From assembly GCA_024195265.1 (NCBI GenBank), contig JAJLRJ010000001.1, forward strand, positions 56,159,202 to 56,223,201: DNA of 64,000 nucleotides, in the 5' to 3' direction. How positions within the stretch are numbered: position 1 is the stretch's first letter; every line of letters begins with the position of its first letter. This document shows positions 34,176 through 64,000 of the stretch, piece by piece. The position numbers and the translations under genes are program-made. Source of the stretch: Dendrophyllia cribrosa (lineage: Eukaryota; Cnidaria; Anthozoa; Scleractinia; Dendrophylliidae). The notes beneath the pieces are model-generated. The model saw only the letters and a list, made by a program, of their open reading frames with translations, did not search any database and was not told the DNA's origin.

Positions 34176-35879
34176 ATGGAGGTGGTTTCACGCGCTATCA
34201 AGGTTCAGCTTCCAAATTATCTCAAATCTTTACCGATTCCTTCAACACTCGGTGGATTTATGAAACTATCAAGTAATGAGTGGGTGCAACTCGTTCCATT
34301 TGTGGTCACTACCTCGGTAGTCGTTTACCTAGTCATTTCAGCGCTTTTGCCTTCAAAGCCGCCAAAAAAAGCTGATGAGGATTGGGTGAACAAGACACAT
34401 CAAAAGGAGAAGGATAAAGTGGCTGATGTTATTCAAATAGAAGACCTAGGAGAGAAGACCGCTTTCTGCCGTTGCTGGAAATCGAAGAAGGTTTGTGCAC
34501 TCCCCTTTCCCTTGCGGGCAGTGCTAGTCCAGGATTTTGCGGGAAGTGGGGTGGGGGGGGGGGGGGGGGGGGGGGGGGGGGTAATTCGGTTAAATACCCA
34601 GAACCCCTTGAACCCAGAAATCCCAATGGACCAAGCTAAACCCTAGAGATCCGATATGCGCATATCCAAAGCATTCCAAGAAATAACTATTGAAACAAAA
34701 ACTGTATAAGATGTGCCCATCTTCGTTTATTCATCTTTACCATCTTAGTTTTACAAACCAGGTTACAAGCATAACAGAGTAATTTGTTGGATAAATAAAC
34801 AAAATGAACTATTAACTTTAATATCCCTAAAAGGACCCAGCCTGAATCTTACTACCCTTAACAAAACATTCACTTTATTTAGAGTTTTAACATTTTTAAT
34901 TACATGTATACGGGGTGAGAAAACTTTAGTTACAGGGTGACATACTTCCAGTTGGGGTGACGTGCATGGGGCGACTTGGTAATGGGTGAGGTGATCTGCT
35001 TCCACCTTGCCCCATTTCATACCAAAATATTCCTAATCTAGTCCTTTTTTATTCCAAAATGGCAATATATAATCTGTGCTGTAAATCTGTGTAAGATCCA
35101 GTTTCTAAACACCAGTGGACAATCATGCCCTCATGGAGTTTTGTGACTTCAATCGGCGCTTGTGAAAGTCTGTCAACCTGTAGATGCAAATACAAAATAG
35201 AATATCCTAGCCACATTCTTGACTGAACATTTGTTCATGATATCAATTCCTTTTTCTCAATCACGTCACTATTTTCCAGGCCTCCTGTAAGCAACTACCT
35301 TTGGGCAGTCCCTTACAAGATGGTCAGTTGTGATAATTGAAGGGCTGAGGGCATAGCCACCTTATGTCGAATGTTGACATTTTTCCACTCACAAATAATT
35401 ACAATTTTTTTTAGCCAAAAAAGTATCCTGCTGGCTAATGTTAGTTGAAATTGTAGAGATCCAATGAGGTCAAAGGATCCCACATCTCTAAAATATATAT
35501 AAATATTTTGGCATGAAAAGTCATATAAGGATGGTTATTGTGTCATTTTTTGGAGAGAGAATACATAATCTTTGGGCCTGATTGGATCTCTTTTACTTAC
35601 ATGAAGCAGTCATTGCTTAAGCAGGAAAGTGCTTTCTTGACTCAAAAACACAATTTGCAAGTATAAAAAACTGTCAAAATTATACATAATTGATAAAGCA
35701 GTTATGACCTCAGTCCTTCAATCGTTTGTTAGTTTGAACACATTAGCTGCCATCTAACCCTCTGTTTTGCCACTCTCTTTTAGTTCCCATACTGTGATGG
35801 AAGCCACAATCAACATAACAAGGAAACTGGAGATAATGTGGGTCCCCTAGTATGCAAAAGAGGAAACCCATCTTTGTAG
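34176..35879 (+). CDS. CISD2: CISD2-type CDGSH iron-sulfur domain protein
   Basis: Two exons, 34176-34490 and 35784-35879 (TAG), joined in phase 0, give 136 residues; human CISD2 is 135. The N-terminus [18 protein letters not shown] matches the CISD2 amphipathic leader, followed by one membrane segment near residues 38-59 ([20 protein letters not shown]). The 2Fe-2S motif [16 protein letters not shown] supplies ligands Cys98, Cys100, Cys109 and His113, all intact, and the domain ends with [16 protein letters not shown]2 is a homodimer anchored in the ER and outer mitochondrial membranes and acts in calcium handling and autophagy control in vertebrates. The start at 34176 matches the family; an upstream in-frame ATG at 34098 would add 26 basic residues and is less likely. 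A 1.3-kb intron contains a poly-G run. CISD1 is an alternative, but the leader fits CISD2 better. Confidence 0.93.
34553..34581. repeat. Poly-G tract in the CISD2-like intron
   Basis: 29 consecutive G, about 60 bases after the exon 1 donor. The rest of this intron (to 35783) shows no coding signal. Confidence 0.85.
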
Positions 35880-36165
35880 GATGTCTCATTCATTATCTCT
35901 TTTTACTGAAGTGCAGTCTGTTACAAGGAGACAGCAAATTGTGTTAGATCTTTTTTGACGTGATATCGTATTGATATTGTCCTTTGGACTTGGTATTGTA
36001 AGACATGTAACATGTTCTGACAACTTGAATCTTTTTTGGATATCCCGGTAATAACTGCAGAGTGTATTGTGAATGCATTAAGTATTAGATGTGATCCATT
36101 CCTTTTCTCTGATAAACTTTTTATATCCTAGTCAATATTGTTGACTAAATTATTCAGGAAAAAAA

Positions 36166-36171
36166 AATAAA
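36166..36171 (+). terminator. Candidate polyadenylation signal of the CISD2-like gene
   Basis: AATAAA about 290 bases after the stop codon, following an A-rich stretch. Confidence 0.45.
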
Positions 36172-37224
36172 GTGTTTCAGTGTATAACTCAAGTTTGTTA
36201 CCCCTGATGTGCAAAATGGACATCTTGAAACATTGTAAAAGTTAAGTGCAATTAATAATATGGATAATTTTACAATTCATTGTATGTTGAGTGAAAATGG
36301 TGTCAAACTTAATATTTTCAAAACAAATTGTTGGTAATGTTTAAGCATGTTCTTTCTTTGTTTCTCCCTCTCTCCCTTCCATGTTTTCTCACTTTGTTTC
36401 TTTCCATTTCTTCCAACCTTCTGTTGTTTCTGCATCCTTCCCTTCTTTCCTTAATCTTTTCTTTCATTTAACAACATTTTTGTAGGGGTAAGCTAGCATA
36501 ACAGAATTGCTATATATCCTAGCATGAGATTTTGACCCACCAAATATCGTTGTGGAACCTGTAACCATAAATACAGCTGTGGAAGTTATCAAACATACAT
36601 GTAATGTATACGAGGCTTGGATATCTTTCACAGCAACCATCTTGTACAAGTTCCCCTCCCCCCTAAATCTGGGTCCACCCTAAAAGTCCTGGGGACACTA
36701 TTTCATTGTCCTTTCATTAAAGGGGCAATGTTACAGTGGTCTTGCTGGTTTTTGGAGAAAACTATTAAAAATATGACTAATGCTTTCATAACATTGAGAG
36801 TAAATTATCAATTGAACAAACCAAAACTGATTTTTATATGAATTTTAAAACAATTGCGTTAACTTTATTAAGTTGCAATCCATTTCCATCCTCTCCATTC
36901 ACAGTTTTAAAAGGCCTTTATAGTTTTAGTGCAACAGTTTAGCAATTGTTAACAAAACTGGTTTATGATTTTAAGGTTTCTGTCGATACAAATGCTTTTT
37001 TTTTAATCGTCATAGTGATACCAAGGTACATGTCATTGCCTCCCTAACTCCCTGCTTATTAGTACTTGAAAGGGGTGAAAATTACTTGGGCCCAAAAAAA
37101 TTGTAGTCCCCACCTTATAAGCTGGTCCAACCTGTGAAGAGGCTACCCCCCGCCCCCCACCCCCATCATCCTCTTCCTAGACCACGCTCAGTTTGCCGAT
37201 TTTCTTTTAAGTGGGACAAAAGCT

Positions 37225-37500
37225 GATCAAAGGCTCCTATAAGCCAACTGGTGAATATGAAATGCTCTAAATGGAAGATTCTGCACACCTTTGGACCCTA
37301 CCCTCTCCTAGCCATTTTGCTCCACCCACCCCCCACCCCCTGCATCCAACTCCCCACCCTCCCCTCCCTCCAACACCATCCCCATGGGTAAAGCAGGTGA
37401 CCACTGCATATTACAGGCTCACTGTTAACAGCCGCGCGAGTGATGGAGTGAAATTTTATCCAAATAGTATAACTCGTTCAATGCTTCGCGTATTCACGGT
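37225..37500. repeat. Dispersed repeat related to the long poly-C copy
   Basis: Shares CAAAGGCTCCTAT, TTTTGCTCCACCCACC, CCCATGGGTAAAGCAGGTGACC and TATAACTCGTTCAATGCTTCGCG with 42345-42750. In this copy the C-rich stretch is short and interrupted. Confidence 0.65.
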
Positions 37501-37717
37501 TAAAAAATGAAGTTATAAAAACGCAGCCCAATCGCATGTTAGGGTTATCACTAAGTCTGATTTTTATTCTAGTGCCACTACCCTTCGCACTAGTCTAGGA
37601 TGGGATGACCTCTCTACCAGAAGGAAAAAGTCAAAGCGAAACTAATGTTTAAAACTGTAATCAATCAAACTCCGGAGTGTTTACACCTTTCAGCACAGAC
37701 TATGAACTTAATTCTGT

Positions 37718-37905
37718 CCAGGGCCGTACATAGCGGGGGGGGGGGGGGGGGGGGGGCAGGGAGGGAGGCAGTTGCCCCCGCCAGGAAAACTAAATGTGTT
37801 TGATTTTGCTGTGTAGGGGTGATAACAAAACGTCCAGCTAGAAACCCCTGTGGAGGTGTGCGGAGTTTGTCCCCGCAGACAAAAAATCCTAGGTACGGCC
37901 CTGCT
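37718..37905. mobile_element. Short element with CAGGGCCGTAC ends
   Basis: Ends CAGGGCCGTACATAG and CTAGGTACGGCCCTG are inverted copies. A 22-G run (37735-37756) sits just inside the left end. Confidence 0.6.
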
Positions 37906-38556
37906 GTCTGCCCAAGCACTGTACAGATTTTTTTAAAAGCAGTTTTTGCTACAGTGGAGCACTGTTGTAGAATAATCTTCCACAGAATGTCAGAGCCATC
38001 AGATCTTATAAAAAGTTTAACAACGAAATCAATCGCCTTATGTCCACCTCGTACTCCTACACGGCAAACATGTAAACCAATTTTTATCTTTCTTTGTAAC
38101 TGATGTTTTTACGTATCCCTACACGTACTTGACGTCCCAATAACAAAAAGTCGATGACAGAAAGTGAGTGACTCCAGGGCCTTTAATGCAAACAATGAGC
38201 TTTAGTTATACAAGGTACACAATCAGTATTAACTGATCTCCCCAGTGGCCTTAGTATAAGCTATTTTTAAAAATCTAAATACAAGCATTGATATATAAAT
38301 AACTCGAAAAACAATACTAAAATTACAGATGTCATGCAGGAGCTTATTAAGTTCCCGTGTAATGTTATAAAATTGAATAATTGAACCCAATTTATCAATA
38401 AGTACACCCGTTTGTAATAATCAGAAAAATATTAAAAACTGAACTGAATTTAAAAAGCGCAAAACTGACTTTATATAATAGCTACATTTTCCATATTGTT
38501 TATCGGAATAATACTCAATAACTATTGACGAATCAGAGAGCGCGCATTATCTTCAG

Positions 38557-38836
38557 TTAGAGTGGTTTTCTGAGTGTCGATAGTAACTTCGCGATTGCTT
38601 TGGTTTTGTGTTGCTACGGCTTGTGATTGGCTAAGAAATCTTACGCCACTTTTTCGACCAATCAGAAGTAAACCAAAACCAATCGTAACCCACTTGCACG
38701 CGTTTCCCGCGCTTGGCGCCGGCTACATGTATTTGCTTTGAGTTCTGATTGGTTCATTGGATTGTCTCCGTCTGTTGTGATTGGTCAGAGTAATCACTTT
38801 GGTTTGGTTTCACGACAATCAAATGAAAACCGCTAT
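38557..38836. mobile_element. GAGCAGTTTTCAATTGAGTG-family element, copy 3
   Basis: Carries the family core TGCTTTGGTTTTG, GTGATTGGCTAA, CCCGCGCTTGGCGCC and TGATTGGTTCATTGGATTGT, ending GAAAACCGCTATA. Orientation as in copy 1 (16536). Confidence 0.7.
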
Positions 38837-39939
38837 ATTGTATAAAAAGAAATAACTACAGGACGACGTCTGCTCCACCTCAATAAAAAAAGCTAAAAAG
38901 AGGGTGTATGGAAAAATGTTTGCAAAACGCTACGAAATATAGCTTTAGACAGACATTCAGTCCGGTTTACAGACCGTTATATAACGTCTGAAATTACTTT
39001 TATAGTTTTGTATGGCACACTGTACAAAAGGAAAACACTTCCCAAAAGTCTATTAATAGTAAATTTGTTTATAATACCCTATATATTGTATACAATGGTT
39101 GATGAGAGTGGGGGAGAAGTGGGTAGGGATGCTACTTTTTCCCTCTATTCCCCCCTGTGGCTCTTTCACAGGTCTTGCAGCACAATTGGTTCCATCTCGT
39201 TGAAGAGCACCAGTTCAGTCGAATTGCAGCCGTGCAGTATCTTGATCTATCACCTGTGCACTGTTGAACTGAAATGTAAAAATAATATAACAGGAGTAAG
39301 GACTGAAACAAAACCCCTGGGGTATTCACATATAAAATTGACGGGAATGATCGTATGACCAGATACCAGAAACCAGAAACCCATTTTATGGGCGTGGCTC
39401 ACATTCATGAAATTTTTCTGATCGAACAGTTGCTCCTGTCAGTATACTTTTCTGGCTTGATACCCGGTTGAAAGGTATCAAAATAACTCTAACAGTAGTC
39501 ATTTTCGATTTTAATACCCTTAGTAACAATAAGCTCCTGTTAGTGATTATTATGCCAAACCACGAATTGCAAACCCTAAAAAGTACAACGAACACCTTCG
39601 TCACATTAACATAGAAGTCGCGGGAACAAAACCATTTGTAGGTTCTGCTGCGTGGACGACTTCTGGTAACAACGATCCAGGAACGCTTTTCATTTTCCGG
39701 CTATCGACAAGCCAAAGATAATGACTGGGAAGAGGTACATAATGATTAAGAGAGAAAAGTTGGACCAGAGGATTTTTGCGACATTTTTATGCGCGCACTG
39801 CTTTTGTCTTGCCAAAATCATATATACGATTCCACTGGTGCCTTCAAAATGTCTTGGGGTTCTAAAACATGTTTTAAAATCCTACGACGTTTCTCGCGTC
39901 ATACGCGACGATCGTAAGCAAGTCAGTTGTAGTCGTAGG
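38837..39939. other. Intergenic sequence, right part
   Basis: No gene recognised. An open frame around 39008-39358 shows no family resemblance and no splice context. Confidence 0.4.
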
Positions 39940-40110
39940 TTTATTGTAAGTAAACTAAAATCATGGTATGCGACAAAGTTGCACTGCCTGGTAATGTTAT
40001 AAAATCAAACGACATTTCTCGTGTCGTAAGTGACAATCGTAAGCAAGTTGTTGGTATTATTTACACAAAACAATTTGTTTCGTAGGTTTGTGGTAAGCAT
40101 ATCGCGTGCG
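39879..40110. repeat. Two diverged tandem copies around CGTAAGCAAGT
   Basis: AAATCCTACGACGTTTCTCGCGTCATACGCGACGATCGTAAGCAAG (from 39879) and AAATCAAACGACATTTCTCGTGTCGTAAGTGACAATCGTAAGCAAG (from 40002) are related direct copies, in the probable 3' untranslated region of the ADAMTS-type gene. Confidence 0.55.
39940..39945 (-). terminator. Candidate polyadenylation signal of the ADAMTS-type gene
   Basis: TTTATT on the plus strand, i.e. AATAAA on the minus strand, about 435 bases beyond the stop codon. Other sites are possible. Confidence 0.35.
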
Positions 40111-40379
40111 CCAAATTTTGTGTTTGAACTTGACATAACGTTCACATCAATATGGCAGCGTTATGACTTCGTCTGACACTGAGGGACTGTCGATTCAAAC
40201 GCCGCAGCAATTATAAACACGTTCGGAGTATGAATCAGACACGCTCCAACATCGCATCATGCAATAGCTTTCGACGTACCCACAACATTATGCTGTACCG
40301 AACCAAAAGCCGATTCAGATGTCATATCATTGTCGCAAGATAGGAGAAGGAGAAAGGGACCGAAGGATAAAAAGCTATA

Positions 40380-62924
<22,545 letters not shown>

Positions 62925-64000
62925 CTGCAAACAAGAAGTAAATATCAGCAGACTAAAGAAGGATAACATGGCCATGAAACATAGTATTTAAATTTGTACA
63001 ACAACTCAATGAAACATAATTCTCCACATAATTTTGATACCTTTGATTTCTGAAGTATCGGAAGTATTGTTGCGCATTTGTTTCTGAACTTTCCCGAAAA
63101 AATAAATGTATTGATAGTGTATTGCTTCTAATTTTATAGACAACAAAAACTAAAGGCAAATTCACGCTTTCCTACAGAACTATATCCCTTGTTTCTAACA
63201 AAATGTCCATTTGATCACAGAGACGCTAAATTAGGTGATAAAAATCCAAACTTGATTTCTGGTTCAAACCATAGTCCAATTCAATTTACTTGCATCTGCC
63301 TATCAATTAAAGATCAAAGAGAAAATCCGCATACGTCGGGAACAACCATCCCTTAATAAACAGGTTCAACAACTTAATCTCACTCCTGTCGTTTAATTCT
63401 TCACCTTTAGTTTATTGTTATTACAGGGGCGGTTCCAGGGGAATGGTTGACGGGGTTGAACTCCACCCCCCCTTTGAGCAGCATTTGTTTGACTCTTTGT
63501 GTCTCTCTTTTATATCTTAACTTCACAAACGCTTTTCAAGTCTCAGAAATGCTGGAAATGGCATTTTAAAGGGTAAAAATGGAAATATTTTCCGGGGGAA
63601 CGTGCCCCCGGACCTTTCTAGAAGCTCGCGCCTACGGCGCTCATCATCCACGCCCATGGCGTGCAAAGTTATTAAGGTGTACAACCCCCTCCCCAACTTT
63701 CAAAAATTCCAGGATCCGCCCCAGTATTATTAATTATTTGAACCTTCTTAATACTATAAATACCTCTGTTAGGTTAATTGTGTTCTTTGAAGGTGGTTTT
63801 TGAAAAACAGAAACATGTTTTGTTCGTTACATAGAGTCGTGATTTCTTTAACAAAAATTCTTAATTATATAAATAATTACGATTTTCTGCTTGAGGAAAC
63901 GTCTAGAGTAACCGTTAAACCTACAAAATGTCGATATTTTTTTCAGACAAATGAATTATTGACTCAATATTCACCAAGATAGAAAATAAATATGTTATGA
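62925..64000. other. Upstream intron of the ADAMTS-type gene, to window end
   Basis: No exon recognised here. The missing catalytic HExxH exon must lie beyond the window. A repeat with ends GGGGCGGTTCCAGG (63425) and CCAGGATCCGCCCC (63722) is the only clear structure. Confidence 0.5.
63425..63722. mobile_element. GGGGCGGATCCAGG inverted-repeat element
   Basis: Terminal GGGGCGGTTCCAGG and CCAGGATCCGCCCC. Internal GGGGGAACGTGCCCCC is a small hairpin. Confidence 0.6.

Larger units (their letters stand above)
36172..38556. other. Intergenic sequence between CISD2-like gene and the ADAMTS-type gene, left part
   Basis: No gene recognised. It holds a repeat at 37225-37500 related to 42345-42750 (shared CAAAGGCTCCTAT, CCATGGGTAAAGCAGGTGACC and TATAACTCGTTCAATGCTTCGCG), a short element at 37718-37905, and unassigned AT-rich sequence. 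Confidence 0.5.

Noticed and set aside
39008..39358. 116-codon open frame downstream of the ADAMTS-type gene
   Set aside because: No domain similarity, no splice-linked partner and ordinary composition.

Overview
The window is nuclear DNA from an animal, most likely an anthozoan cnidarian such as a stony coral. It is AT-rich, carries intron-split genes with GT-AG junctions, and is dense in short inverted-repeat elements, minisatellites and long poly-G/poly-C runs. The species call is inference from gene content and repeat style. Exons were assembled by eye from reading frame, splice signals and known protein families.

Five protein genes are supported. (1) About 1035-4159 (+): an AKIP1 homologue in four confident exons plus a tentative tiny first exon. 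(2) 14782-26092 (+): a copine (two C2 domains plus a copine/VWA domain), eight exons, about 629 residues. (3) 26814-33906 (-): an SLC9B/NHA2-type cation/proton antiporter, eight exons, about 515 residues, tail-to-tail with the copine. (4) 34176-35879 (+): a CISD2-type CDGSH 2Fe-2S protein, two exons, 136 residues, head-to-head with the antiporter (269 bp between start codons). (5) 40380-62924 (-): the 3' 21 exons of a large ADAMTS-type metalloprotease whose 5' end lies beyond the window.

The ADAMTS-type gene is the most unusual locus. The usual order (protease end, disintegrin-like, TSP1, Cys-rich, spacer, TSP1 repeats) is interrupted by a four-exon MAM domain inside the Cys-rich domain, and a second MAM domain ends the protein. 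The inserted cassette has phase-1 introns on both sides, as expected for exon shuffling. One intron holds a partial copy of a TSP1 exon with a premature stop, and a 950-bp piggyBac-like element (TTAA target duplication) interrupts the duplicated block.

Between AKIP1 and the copine lies 10.6 kb without recognisable genes. Most of it is a 4.56-kb segment bounded by about 34-bp inverted repeats (6289-10850), containing a GTCAACTCTGCCCTCA-type minisatellite and single dispersed copies of the same motif. Other repeats include five copies of a GAGCAGTTTTCAATTGAGTG-type element, many foldback elements, a 105-bp tandem repeat (55571-56815), and homopolymers up to 113 C and 70 G. I saw no rRNA genes, no complete tRNA, no reverse transcriptase and no transposase gene.
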